This document shows, piece after piece, positions 22,892 to 32,423 of a stretch of 36,659 nucleotides of DNA. This stretch comes from Fibrobacterota bacterium (GTDB lineage: Bacteria; Fibrobacterota; Chitinivibrionia; Chitinivibrionales; Chitinispirillaceae), in the NCBI GenBank assembly GCA_023436145.1, contig JAEZKP010000003.1, positions 1 to 36,659 of the forward strand, written 5' to 3'. How positions within the stretch are numbered: the stretch's first letter is position 1; every line of letters begins with the position of its first letter. The position numbers were made by a program, and so were the translations under genes. Below the pieces are notes generated by a model. It was not told the DNA's origin and did not search any database. It was given only the letters and a program-made list of their open reading frames with translations.

Positions 22892-25800
22892 ATGCGTTTA
22901 AGGTTTCTATTTCTGTTAATGGTCATTATCCCGGGGATATTAACCCTAAATGCAGTTAAAGCACAATCCGCTACTGATTCTACGGCATCTGTGCCGGGTT
23001 CTGAGTCTTCAGAGGCGACTGAGAAGGATCAGAATGTTGTGCTTCTTCTAGCCAGGGCATCCGATGCTACTCCTAATTCCCAGGCCCGTTGGATGGTGGC
23101 GCTTATTGAAGCCTTTCTTGAATTCAAATCTGCAGGATTCAGCAATTTAAATATTATCTCCCATGATTCCATAAAAGCTGCATTTCCTGAACATAACGAT
23201 TTTTCCAAATACCCTTCTGAGAATAACTATTTCGAATTAGCAAAAAAGCTAAATGTAAAACATGTGGGTATTCAAAAATTTGAACTCCAGATGCGCCAGA
23301 AAACAATGTTTTACTATCTGGAAATTTACTCTGCTAAAACCAGGGAGATTGAGACAACTATTGAGCGGAGTTTCAAATTGACTTCGATCGGAAGTGAGTT
23401 TGATGAGATTTTTAACTCCTTATTAAGGGAATTTAAAATTCAGACGCCTCCTGTGCTTAGCCGCTTTGTTAAGATTCCGGCAATAAGTTCGGATTTTAAG
23501 AATCTTAAAATGCTGGGGGAATGCATAATCCGGGAACGGTTCTCAAGCATTGTGGATTCTGCTTTGGTTGCCAACGAATATGTTAAAATCTGTGAAAAAG
23601 ATCGCAATATGCTTCTTGCTTATTACAGAGCCGGTTCTTTTCTGGAGATCATGAAAAGACATAATGATGCTGCACAGGCGTATAATATGCTTTTTATGGC
23701 TATACCGGAATTTTATCCTGTATACCTTCCGCTTGCCAGAAACTATCGAAAGTCAAACATGATGGAGGATGCACTTAGAATCACCATCCTGGGGGAGCAG
23801 AGAGGGCTGAAAAGTGCCGAATTGATTTCTGAAAAAGCATATGCATTGGAGGGCTTGGGCAGGAAAAAGGAAGCGGAAAAGGTATATGAACATATTCTTA
23901 AGAATGATCCGGATGATCCATTCGCATTGCTTTATTTCGCCAGAATAAATAATGACGAAGGCAAAGCTCAGGAAGCGTTGCAATATGGAAGTCGACTGAT
24001 TAAACTGAAAAAAAATCAGGGTAAGGCTTATATCGAATATGGAAGAAGTCAGATGCTTCTGTCTAAAAATGAGGAGGCATTATCCTCTTTTAATGAGGCT
24101 TCCAGATATCTTCCTGATGAGCCTGAACCAGATGTCTATTTAGGTGATCTATATTTTAAAATGAAACGTTATTCTGAGGCCTCTGCGCATTATCTGAAGG
24201 TGATTGAAATGGCACCTGACAATGTAGAAGCCTACCTTAAAGCTGCCAAATCAAATGAAATGGCTGGAGATAGCCGTAACGCATATGAATTGCTTAAAAA
24301 GATTGCACCCAAGTTTACCAATCATGGTGTTCTTCAGCGGGAACTTGGGGTTCTTGGGCTGGTCAATGGTGATACTTCCAAAGCTAAAATTCATCTGGAG
24401 GCAAGTTCGAGAGCCGGAACCGCTGATGATCGTGTTTTAATGGGACTGGGTTGGGTTTATATAAAAGAGAAGGATTATGAAAGGGCTTTTTCTTTTTTTA
24501 CTAAAGTTAACAATAAAAAGGAATATGCCAGTCAATGCAATCTTGGCTTGGCAGTTGTTTTCATAAAAAGAGGTCAGATCAGTTCTGCTTTGGAACGCAT
24601 TAAAGAGGTCTCACCTGAGGATATCAATAGCCCCGGAGTAAGCAGAATGCTGGGTGATGCACTATTGTCAAAGGGAGACAAGGAAAATGCTCTCAAATAT
24701 TATAAAAAAGAAAGCTTGGTTACAAAAAATGATACTCTATTGCAATCTCAGATAGCTTCTTTAAGTTATGAAACCGAGCCTGCATCGATCAGCAGGAATG
24801 AGTATCTGAAACTAACCAGCATGGGAGCCGGGGGTACAGAGGTCATATATCGTTTAGCAATTCTATCTCTAAAGTTAAAGGATAACGCTTCAGCTCATAA
24901 ATATTTTGCTAAAGCACAGGCTTCCGGGGATGCTGATGCTCAGACCTGGTTTGAGATTGCAAAGGAGTTTGGAGCTGCCGGAGATTTGGCTCAATCGCTG
25001 AATGCATATGAAAAGTGTGTGGGTAAACAACCCTCTAATGAACAGGCTTGGGTAGCTCTTTCAGAAGGATATAAAAAGTCTGGAAAAGACAGCGCCGCGG
25101 CTCAGGCGTACATGAAACTATTTAATATTAACAATAAAAAATATGAGAAAAATCTGGTAACAGCCGGGGAACTGTTTGAAAAGTTGGGCAAAAGTGCTGA
25201 AGCTAAAAATGCTTATAACTTATTGTTGCAAAAGCAGATAAAAAATCCTCAAGTCAATTTGCGGTTGGCTCATCTGGAGTTCATGGATAAAAACTACAGT
25301 GAAGTCATAAGGCTGCTAAATGATGTGTCACCTGAATTTATCCAGGTCAAAGATGCAGTGATTCTGGCTGAATCGTATATAAATACCAGCCAGTTTTCAA
25401 AAGCATTACCTCAACTAGAGTACATACTGAAAAATAATCCCCAAGACATCAGAGCGATCGAGCTGAGTGCGAAAATGCACGAAAAAAATAATAATCTTGC
25501 CGAAGCCGCTTCCATGTATAAAAAATATCTGGCTCAGGCTGGTAAGAATCAGGAATATGCTTTTCATCTGGTAGAACTTTATGAAAAGCTGGGGAAGACC
25601 GATGATGCAAAGTCCCAATTGTTAAGCAATGTGAAAATTTATCCTTCCGATTACAGAAATTTTGAGCGTTTATCAATGATTTTTTATGAAAAAAAGGATT
25701 GGAGAAATGCTGCTGTTTATCTTGGACAGGCACTTCAGTTTAAGGAGGCTTCAAATAATTTGAGGGGTATGCTGGCCAAAGTGCAGTTTGAGAGCGGAAT

Positions 25801-27724
25801 GAAAAATGATGCAATCGCGAATTATAGAAAATACCTGAGTCAAGCAGAAAGCGATACTGAAGGTTGGTTTACATTAGGGTCACTTTTATTCAAATCCGGA
25901 CAATTTTCAGAAGCAGCAAAAACCCTGCAAAAAGCATCTACTCTGATGAGCAGAAATCCTGAGCTGTTTTCCATGATGGGGCAAGCATATTTTAAAGCTG
26001 GTGACTTATCAAATGCCATTATCCCCCTATCAAAAGCCCATCAAGAAAATAAAAATGACCTTCAGCTGATCAGTATGCTTGCTCAATGTTATAGAAAGGA
26101 AAAAGATACCAGAAATCTGACGGCACTTCTTAAAGAATGGGTAGTGCTGGACAATACTAATTACAATCTGCTAAAAGAACTGGCTGATTTGCTTATTGCT
26201 GATTCAAAGATGACAGAAGCTGTTCCGGTGCTAGAAAGCGCGGTAAAAATAAAAAGTTGCGATATCAATTTCCGTATGAAACTGGTGGAGATTTACCAGA
26301 GTATCGGAAAAAATGACCAGATTCTTCCACATTTACGTATGGCATCCCAGTGTGCTCCCAAAAATGGTGAAATTGCTTACAGGGTTGCTTTGTATTTTAA
26401 AGATAGAAATGAAATGGAAAACGCAGAAGAATATTTGCGTAAAACTATTCTTCTGGATCCCAAAAATCTGGATGCCATGTTTTTACTGGGTACTTATCTG
26501 AACTCAAAGAAAAGATACAGTGAAGCAATGTCTTTATTCTATAAACTTATTGCGGCCCAACCAAAACAGGATGAATACCGGATAGCATTGACCGAATCAC
26601 AGTATTACCTTGGTAAGTATGCAGATGCCAGAAAAACGATCCGTTCAGTTGCTATGAAAGAAAATGCAAGTTCAGAAGCTTTACGATGGGCAGGATTAAC
26701 TTACCGTGCGCTGGAAATAGTAGATACTGCCAAGCAGTTACTGGAAGCTTCTATAGTAAATGACAAAAAGTGTGGTGAGTGCCTGATGGCACTGGGGGAC
26801 ATCTATTTTGACGAATCTGATTTCAGGCAGGCTTCAGCTTATTTTAAATCTGCAATGGATGCAGATGGGTTCAATCAGAAAGCAGCAATGAAGCTGGCCC
26901 GTTCTTATCATAGATTAGGTGATACTCAATCCGCTCAGCGACTTTTTGAGGAGATCCTCGCCAGAGGTTCTCAGAGCGGTGAAGCTATTTACCGGCTTAC
27001 TCATTATCTTCTGGATGACAATCAGATCAGCAATGCCAAAGAAATTATTGCCCGCAACGGTACAAAAAGACACGGCTGGTATTATCTTGCTGATGCTGAG
27101 ATAAACATTGCTGAAGGAAAAGTAGATGCGGCTGTCAGTTCCTTTGCCAAAGCTCAGAAGCTCATGCCGGATGCCCCGGAGATTCAGGCAGGATTGGGTA
27201 AAATCAATCTGGCCAGAAAAAAATATAATGCAGCTATAATGAATTTTGCGCAGGCCATGGCAGGTGATCCGGAAAATGTAGGGATTATGCTGGATATGGG
27301 TAAAGCTTATGAAGGAGCCAGGGAATATGATAATGCCATGGAAATGTATAAAGAGGTTTCTCAGCGAGATAGGGAAAATGCAGAGGCTTACTATTGCATG
27401 GCCAGAATTTATAGTAAAAAGAAGGATCATTCAAGAGCTATTCAAGTGCTCAGAGATGGTTTAAAATATTCCAAAAATAAACCTGCTTTGCACTACGCTC
27501 TGGGGCAGGAGTACAGAGCACTTAAAATCGATGAAGTAGCAGTTCAGGAATATCTGAAGGCTGCAAAGCTTGATGTTCAGAAATATAAAGATGCTTACCG
27601 ACATATCGGGAACATCTATTATGTAAAAAAAGATCTAAAAAAAGCAAAAAAACATTATGAGTTATATATTAATGCTGGAGGTACCGATCCGAAAGTGGTC
27701 AAATTACTTGGAAGGATAGAGTGA
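22892..27724 (+). CDS. Giant secreted TPR protein with TolB/FlgO-like N-terminal domain
   Basis: A 1610-aa protein. MRLRFLFLLMVIIPGILTLN and AVKAQS form a signal peptide cut after AVKA. Residues 45-185 look like the alpha/beta domain at the N-terminus of TolB-, FlgO- and CsgG-related proteins: 'VVLLLARASDATPN', 'IISHDSIKAAFPE', 'ELAKKLNVKHVGIQKFEL', 'YLEIYSAKTREIETTI'. From about residue 215 to the end the chain is continuous tetratricopeptide repeats with 34-residue spacing (for example 'YRKSNMMEDALRITILGEQR', 'AYFKAGDLSNAIIPLSKAHQ'), room for about 40 repeats. I use the ATG at 22892, since GAGGAG is too close to the ATG at 22886. It precedes the fibro-slime and barrel-TPR genes on the same strand. 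A periplasmic scaffold role is inferred. Confidence 0.8.
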   Translation: MRLRFLFLLMVIIPGILTLNAVKAQSATDSTASVPGSESSEATEKDQNVVLLLARASDATPNSQARWMVALIEAFLEFKSAGFSNLNIISHDSIKAAFPEHNDFSKYPSENNYFELAKKLNVKHVGIQKFELQMRQKTMFYYLEIYSAKTREIETTIERSFKLTSIGSEFDEIFNSLLREFKIQTPPVLSRFVKIPAISSDFKNLKMLGECIIRERFSSIVDSALVANEYVKICEKDRNMLLAYYRAGSFLEIMKRHNDAAQAYNMLFMAIPEFYPVYLPLARNYRKSNMMEDALRITILGEQRGLKSAELISEKAYALEGLGRKKEAEKVYEHILKNDPDDPFALLYFARINNDEGKAQEALQYGSRLIKLKKNQGKAYIEYGRSQMLLSKNEEALSSFNEASRYLPDEPEPDVYLGDLYFKMKRYSEASAHYLKVIEMAPDNVEAYLKAAKSNEMAGDSRNAYELLKKIAPKFTNHGVLQRELGVLGLVNGDTSKAKIHLEASSRAGTADDRVLMGLGWVYIKEKDYERAFSFFTKVNNKKEYASQCNLGLAVVFIKRGQISSALERIKEVSPEDINSPGVSRMLGDALLSKGDKENALKYYKKESLVTKNDTLLQSQIASLSYETEPASISRNEYLKLTSMGAGGTEVIYRLAILSLKLKDNASAHKYFAKAQASGDADAQTWFEIAKEFGAAGDLAQSLNAYEKCVGKQPSNEQAWVALSEGYKKSGKDSAAAQAYMKLFNINNKKYEKNLVTAGELFEKLGKSAEAKNAYNLLLQKQIKNPQVNLRLAHLEFMDKNYSEVIRLLNDVSPEFIQVKDAVILAESYINTSQFSKALPQLEYILKNNPQDIRAIELSAKMHEKNNNLAEAASMYKKYLAQAGKNQEYAFHLVELYEKLGKTDDAKSQLLSNVKIYPSDYRNFERLSMIFYEKKDWRNAAVYLGQALQFKEASNNLRGMLAKVQFESGMKNDAIANYRKYLSQAESDTEGWFTLGSLLFKSGQFSEAAKTLQKASTLMSRNPELFSMMGQAYFKAGDLSNAIIPLSKAHQENKNDLQLISMLAQCYRKEKDTRNLTALLKEWVVLDNTNYNLLKELADLLIADSKMTEAVPVLESAVKIKSCDINFRMKLVEIYQSIGKNDQILPHLRMASQCAPKNGEIAYRVALYFKDRNEMENAEEYLRKTILLDPKNLDAMFLLGTYLNSKKRYSEAMSLFYKLIAAQPKQDEYRIALTESQYYLGKYADARKTIRSVAMKENASSEALRWAGLTYRALEIVDTAKQLLEASIVNDKKCGECLMALGDIYFDESDFRQASAYFKSAMDADGFNQKAAMKLARSYHRLGDTQSAQRLFEEILARGSQSGEAIYRLTHYLLDDNQISNAKEIIARNGTKRHGWYYLADAEINIAEGKVDAAVSSFAKAQKLMPDAPEIQAGLGKINLARKKYNAAIMNFAQAMAGDPENVGIMLDMGKAYEGAREYDNAMEMYKEVSQRDRENAEAYYCMARIYSKKKDHSRAIQVLRDGLKYSKNKPALHYALGQEYRALKIDEVAVQEYLKAAKLDVQKYKDAYRHIGNIYYVKKDLKKAKKHYELYINAGGTDPKVVKLLGRIE

Positions 27725-27778
27725 TGTAGTCAGAACCGGAACGCTAAATATATCATTTAACTGGAAAGTTCTGTTTAG

Positions 27779-27807
27779 TTTATCCGGATCTTTGCTGGTA
27801 TTATAAT
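27779..27807 (+). promoter_or_regulatory. Weak candidate promoter of fibro-slime gene
   Basis: A perfect -10 TATAAT lies at 27802-27807, with TTTATC 17 bases upstream matching three of six -35 bases. It sits in the 104-base gap before the fibro-slime gene, which may also be read from upstream. Confidence 0.35.
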
Positions 27808-27828
27808 TCATAATGATCGGAGTTTCTC

Positions 27829-30060
27829 ATGAGCAGCAAAAAAAAATCTTCCGTTTCAGCTGGTGTCAGATTAACATTAAATTTTCTGGTCATTATCTTA
27901 TCACTTGTCTTTTTTAACAGGTCTTTTGCGCAACAGTTCCCAGACACAATTTGGATACCGGTGACTTTTTACGATTTTCACTCAGATCTCAGCAACCCTG
28001 AATTCGAGGTTAATCATCAGGGCGGTCTGCACAGGGGAATGGTTGCAGATACCCTGAATTCCAATAAAAAGCCGGTACTGGGTTCAAAACCTTTCTTTAA
28101 TTATTATATCCATAAATGGTTTGAACCCTGGAAAGCGGGGGATTTTGTTATTCCTCAATACGCCGATCAGCAAGGTGTAGAATATGAGGTTTTGAAAGTT
28201 GATTATGATACCGCTTTTAAAAATATTGTTATCAAGGACTCACTGCCTTTCATACACATTGGTGATGGGGTGTATCAGTTTGAGCGGAGCGGTGAGAATA
28301 GGACTGGCGAGTTTTTCTGGTTAGATGGGCGTGGTTTTGGTAATGAAGGAAAAAGGCATAACTACTCCTTTACAATGGAGCTGCACACCACTTTCACATA
28401 CAACCGTGGGTTGAATTTTGAATTCCTTGGTGATGATGATGTGTGGGCATATATAAATGGAAAGCTTGCCATGGATATTGGCGGAATTCATGTCTCTTTA
28501 GATGGGGAGATTGATCTGGATGATATTGCCAGCTCTTATGGGCTTCAGGCTGGCAGAAAATATGATTTTGATTTTTTCTATGCTGAACGACACACAACTA
28601 ACAGTCGGATTAAGATTACCACCAATCTTTTCACTCCCATGGCAAATTTACGGCTGTATTCAAAGCCCGGTAACCCTTCACAAAATGAGGATTTTCTTAT
28701 AAAAAGTGGAGATACAATAGCTGCTGGCGAACAGTTTTCAATTTACGGCCATGCATTCGATACACTGGGATGGCGTGAGGATTGGGATAAACTGATAAGT
28801 TTAGAGCTTGTGGACCCTCAGAACAGGGCAGAGTTGGTTTCCAACGAAAACGGGAGCATAACGATTCTTCCTAAAAGTCCTTTTACTACTATTTCAGTTA
28901 CCGCTACTTTCGTTAATCCTGAAGATCCATATGCAAAACCTGTCAAATCTACGGTTGAATTGGTCATCGGACCGGGAGATGCAGTTGCGGATTCTGCGGT
29001 TACCGGTGATGATGATGGCGACGGCTATCTTGACCGTGTAGATGTTCACTTTAATAGTAAAGTGAATCTTACTAAAGATATGATAGAGGTATTTGAAGTA
29101 ATTAACGGGGGAACTTCTTTTCAGATTGATAGTATCAGGACGGTTAATAACGGCTATACAGTGAGACTTTTTTTGAAAGAAAAAATCACTGAACGGTTTC
29201 AGACAGACTGGAAGCCTATTCTAAATATCATGGATATTAAAGGTCTGGCACCGGTCTCTGGTATGGAAAGTAAGGATGGTGCAGGACCTGTTGTCAGTAG
29301 AGCAAAATTTTTCTCCGGCTCACTCTCAAATGAGCAGAGCAACGGGACACCTGATTCTATCAGAGTATCAATTAGCGAGCTTGTTGACTGGCCGGTTTCA
29401 GCTAACAGAAATCCTAATCAGATTTTTCGTTTCTACCATGGGGGTACTCTCGTACAGAATCCTTTCTCTTCCATGATAATTGTTGATGACAGTACTGCGG
29501 TTCTTATAGTTTCGGAAAAAATTACGGTGGAGACACTCAGAGATAGTATACAATTGAATTCGTCAGGAGGAGTAACTGACAAACCAGGGAACAGACCTCA
29601 TATTAACAGCCGTAAAGCGGCAGTGGAATGGGGTGTTATTTCTCTTCAATATATTCCCAGCAATAACCCCTTCAGTCCCGGGGTAACCGAGATTGATCCA
29701 AGAATAAGGGAGAGGTTTGCTCCTGTAATTAAAAAACAGATTCAGATTTCAGGAGGAACTGGAACAAAAGGAACAGTCATACGCCTGGAAGTAAAAGGAA
29801 AACCTCTCAAAGTGATAAAAGGAGTTTCTGAAACAGACAGTGCTTATGGTCGAGCTGCGGTTTATGATGTTGTGGGGAACCTGATTCGATCGGATTTATA
29901 TGTTTTCAAAGTAGAGGGAAACGATTACGGAATCTATTGGGACGGGTACAATAAAAAAGGCAGGGGTGTGGGAAGAGGGACTTATTTATTTTCTGTGGTA
30001 ACCACAGACATTGATAATAAATCAAATAAAAAGCAGTTTAAAATCGGTGCTACCAGATAA
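27829..30060 (+). CDS. Fibro-slime domain surface protein with Ca-binding loop and FlgD-like C-terminus
   Basis: The 743-aa protein has a signal peptide (membrane run near residues 14-33, ending SFAQ). A fibro-slime domain spans about residues 38-270: 'WIPVTFYDFHSD', FFNYYIHKWFEPWK, then NFEFLGDDDVWAYINGKLAM (near 198-217), DIGGIHVSLDGEIDLDDIA and FDFFYAERHTTNSRIKITT. This PA14-related domain is known from Fibrobacter and slime-mould surface proteins. Beta-rich modules follow, with DDDGDGYLDRVDVHF near 393, an EF-hand/thrombospondin-3-like calcium loop. The last 75 residues (AAVYDVVGNLIRSDLYVFK, then YWDGYNKKGRGVGRGTYLF) resemble the FlgD Ig-like domain common at the end of Fibrobacterota and Bacteroidota exported proteins. 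I take it as a cell-surface adhesin or matrix protein; its ligand is unknown. Confidence 0.88.
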   Translation: MSSKKKSSVSAGVRLTLNFLVIILSLVFFNRSFAQQFPDTIWIPVTFYDFHSDLSNPEFEVNHQGGLHRGMVADTLNSNKKPVLGSKPFFNYYIHKWFEPWKAGDFVIPQYADQQGVEYEVLKVDYDTAFKNIVIKDSLPFIHIGDGVYQFERSGENRTGEFFWLDGRGFGNEGKRHNYSFTMELHTTFTYNRGLNFEFLGDDDVWAYINGKLAMDIGGIHVSLDGEIDLDDIASSYGLQAGRKYDFDFFYAERHTTNSRIKITTNLFTPMANLRLYSKPGNPSQNEDFLIKSGDTIAAGEQFSIYGHAFDTLGWREDWDKLISLELVDPQNRAELVSNENGSITILPKSPFTTISVTATFVNPEDPYAKPVKSTVELVIGPGDAVADSAVTGDDDGDGYLDRVDVHFNSKVNLTKDMIEVFEVINGGTSFQIDSIRTVNNGYTVRLFLKEKITERFQTDWKPILNIMDIKGLAPVSGMESKDGAGPVVSRAKFFSGSLSNEQSNGTPDSIRVSISELVDWPVSANRNPNQIFRFYHGGTLVQNPFSSMIIVDDSTAVLIVSEKITVETLRDSIQLNSSGGVTDKPGNRPHINSRKAAVEWGVISLQYIPSNNPFSPGVTEIDPRIRERFAPVIKKQIQISGGTGTKGTVIRLEVKGKPLKVIKGVSETDSAYGRAAVYDVVGNLIRSDLYVFKVEGNDYGIYWDGYNKKGRGVGRGTYLFSVVTTDIDNKSNKKQFKIGATR

Positions 30061-30092
30061 AAGATGAGAATTTAGAAAAAAAGGCAGGATTA

Positions 30093-32423
30093 ATGACTTT
30101 GAGAATGATAATAAGAAAAGTTCTACCGGTAATATGTTTATCAATCGGAGCCGGAAATATCCATGGAACCGGTTTGCCGGGAGAATTTCTTCTGACTCAG
30201 CGCTGGCGTGATATGATTGCACAATACTCGCCATTAACCAACCCGGCATTAATTACCGAAGAGAATTACTTGTCAGCGCGACTGGCTTTTGCACCGATTC
30301 TAAATGGCGAATTCAAACATGGTGAAGCGGGTATTACTGTTCCTATTGGACTTTATCAATCCGCAGGCTTTACATTTCTTTTTTCTCCTGAGGGAACGGT
30401 CCAGGAGGGAATTGAAAGTGGAGGTAATCTTATTCCTGCACCGGGGGGAAAATCTAACAGCAATTTTCTTTTTATGGCATCATATGCCTGGCATTTCTGG
30501 AACCGTCTTTCTGCCGGAATAAACCTTACCGGTGCCGTGCAGACTGCTTTTGATGATCCGGTCTGGGGTATTGGTATGGACCTTGGTCTTACTTACCGTC
30601 TGATCAGAGATCCTGTGTTGGGTGATCATTTATTAGGGCTTTCCACACAGAATCTGATTGCACCACAGATGAAGGGGCAGACTGGTGAATCAGGGGCGGG
30701 GGCTTTCTCGAGGGATTTAAAATTCAGCTGGCTTGGTAATTACTGGGAAAAACGACTTGAAAGTGCTGTGGATTTCGATTTGAAGGATTTCTGGGCAGCA
30801 GCCGGAGAATTCAGAGATGGTGCCAGTGGTGAAAGTATTGCCAAAAAGCTTGAATGGGATATCAATGTAAAGGTGGGTGCATGGATGTTGCGGCTCCTGA
30901 AAATGTATCTTCAGTTTGGCTTTGATGAAGATGCACTTGATTACTGGGGTTTGGCCATAGGTGTGAATGCTCCCAGTGTAAACAATGGTCGTGATCTGGA
31001 AGTGTTGTATCAGTACAATATAATGACCGAAAAAGATAACGATGCCACCGGACACACAATTTACACCAGAATCGCATTCGGAAAGCATAGAGAAGAAATC
31101 TTTGCCCGCAGACTTGCCAGACTGGCATCCTTATCTCCCAATGAGCTTTACAACAGAGCGCGTAAACTCTATTCTGAAAAAAAATACTGGGATGCTTTTT
31201 TTATCTTCAGCAGGATTATTGTGGAATTTCCTGATTTCTTCAAAAACGACTGGGTGGAATACTACAGAGCCAGCTGTCAGGAAGAGCTTGATATGAGAAA
31301 TGTATCAATCCAGAACTACGAAAAAATGAAAAATCAGTATACAAAAAGTTCTGCTGTGCCACATGCGGATCTTGGCATGATGAGAATCTATTATCGGAAC
31401 GGCGAATATGGAAGAGTTTCCAATCAGTTTGTGGAATTAAGTAAACCGGATGTTCCGGATTCGCTGAGATTTCATGGAGCATATCTGATGGGAGAGTCTT
31501 ATTTACAGATAAACGAATATGGAAAGGCTATTCAGGCGCTTTCGATGGTCCCTGATTCGCATCCGGATTATGTATATGCACAGCATGCTCTGGCGGTGGT
31601 CAGGGCTCGTCTGGATCATAATTCAAGTGAAATTGTGACCGCACTTGAAAATTGTATCGGCTCCAAACCTGTTACTGAGGGACAAAAAGAGATGATTAAC
31701 CGCTCATATCTGTTCCTGGGTTATATTTTTTATGAGGAAAATACTCTTTCCAAGGCTGTAATCGCTTTGCGTATGGTACCGCAGACCAGTTATTACTTTG
31801 AAGATGCTTTGTTGGGTCAGTGCTGGACAGCTTTAAAAGCAAGGCAATGGAATGATTGCATAACACTTGGACAGATGTTGAAAAAGAGTTCCAACAAAAC
31901 TGTTATTCAGTGTGAAGGATTGCTGATTCAGGCATATGGTCATCTGCTTCAGAAACAATATGAGCAGTCGCGCACATTACTCATTGAGGCTTCGGAAAAA
32001 ATCAAGAATGCGGTTGCCCCTGACAATGATACCTTGAATTACCAGAGGATGCAGTATGAGAGTAACAGGCTCACTCATAGTTTTCTTGCAGAAAAAGTGG
32101 AAAAACTTTCGTTATCAGGTATGGGTACCTCTGCAAATGTTCAGAATGACAGCCTGCTTGCGGTGCAGAACGATTTTATGAAAAAATTTAATGATTATTT
32201 CCACTTTACTAACGAGCATTATCGTTCGTTGTTTTTCTCCCGCAATATTTCGAAAGTCAGCGAAGATATAGAATATGCATTGGCAACGGTTCAGAAAATC
32301 GCTGGAACTCAGGCTGGTTCGGAAAAAATCATTCAACAAATGCAGGGTCAGCAGGAGCAGATCGATAAGGAAATCGAGCGGCTTAAAAAGGAAATGGAAG
32401 ACCTACAGAAAAAGGCGGATTAA
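30093..32423 (+). CDS. PorV/PorQ-like barrel fused to TPR repeats and coiled coil
   Basis: The 776-aa protein starts with a signal-like segment (MIIRKVLPVICLSIGAGNIH). Residues about 25-335 look like an outer-membrane barrel of the PorV/PorQ/UPF0164 kind: 'SPLTNPALITEENYLSARLA', GITVPIGLYQSAGFTFLF, 'SAGINLTGAVQTAFDDPVWG', IGMDLGLTYRLI, LGLSTQNLIAP. Helical repeats of TPR type follow from about 345 ('RARKLYSEKKYWDAFFIFSR', 'AYLMGESYLQINEYGKAIQA', 'FLGYIFYEENTLSKAVIALR'). The last 35 residues are a Gln/Lys/Glu coiled coil. Such a protein could anchor a periplasmic TPR arm to the outer membrane. It lies 32 bases after the fibro-slime gene and overlaps the nitroreductase start by one base (TAATG). 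The barrel call rests on sequence texture and the NPA motif. Confidence 0.7.
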   Translation: MTLRMIIRKVLPVICLSIGAGNIHGTGLPGEFLLTQRWRDMIAQYSPLTNPALITEENYLSARLAFAPILNGEFKHGEAGITVPIGLYQSAGFTFLFSPEGTVQEGIESGGNLIPAPGGKSNSNFLFMASYAWHFWNRLSAGINLTGAVQTAFDDPVWGIGMDLGLTYRLIRDPVLGDHLLGLSTQNLIAPQMKGQTGESGAGAFSRDLKFSWLGNYWEKRLESAVDFDLKDFWAAAGEFRDGASGESIAKKLEWDINVKVGAWMLRLLKMYLQFGFDEDALDYWGLAIGVNAPSVNNGRDLEVLYQYNIMTEKDNDATGHTIYTRIAFGKHREEIFARRLARLASLSPNELYNRARKLYSEKKYWDAFFIFSRIIVEFPDFFKNDWVEYYRASCQEELDMRNVSIQNYEKMKNQYTKSSAVPHADLGMMRIYYRNGEYGRVSNQFVELSKPDVPDSLRFHGAYLMGESYLQINEYGKAIQALSMVPDSHPDYVYAQHALAVVRARLDHNSSEIVTALENCIGSKPVTEGQKEMINRSYLFLGYIFYEENTLSKAVIALRMVPQTSYYFEDALLGQCWTALKARQWNDCITLGQMLKKSSNKTVIQCEGLLIQAYGHLLQKQYEQSRTLLIEASEKIKNAVAPDNDTLNYQRMQYESNRLTHSFLAEKVEKLSLSGMGTSANVQNDSLLAVQNDFMKKFNDYFHFTNEHYRSLFFSRNISKVSEDIEYALATVQKIAGTQAGSEKIIQQMQGQQEQIDKEIERLKKEMEDLQKKAD

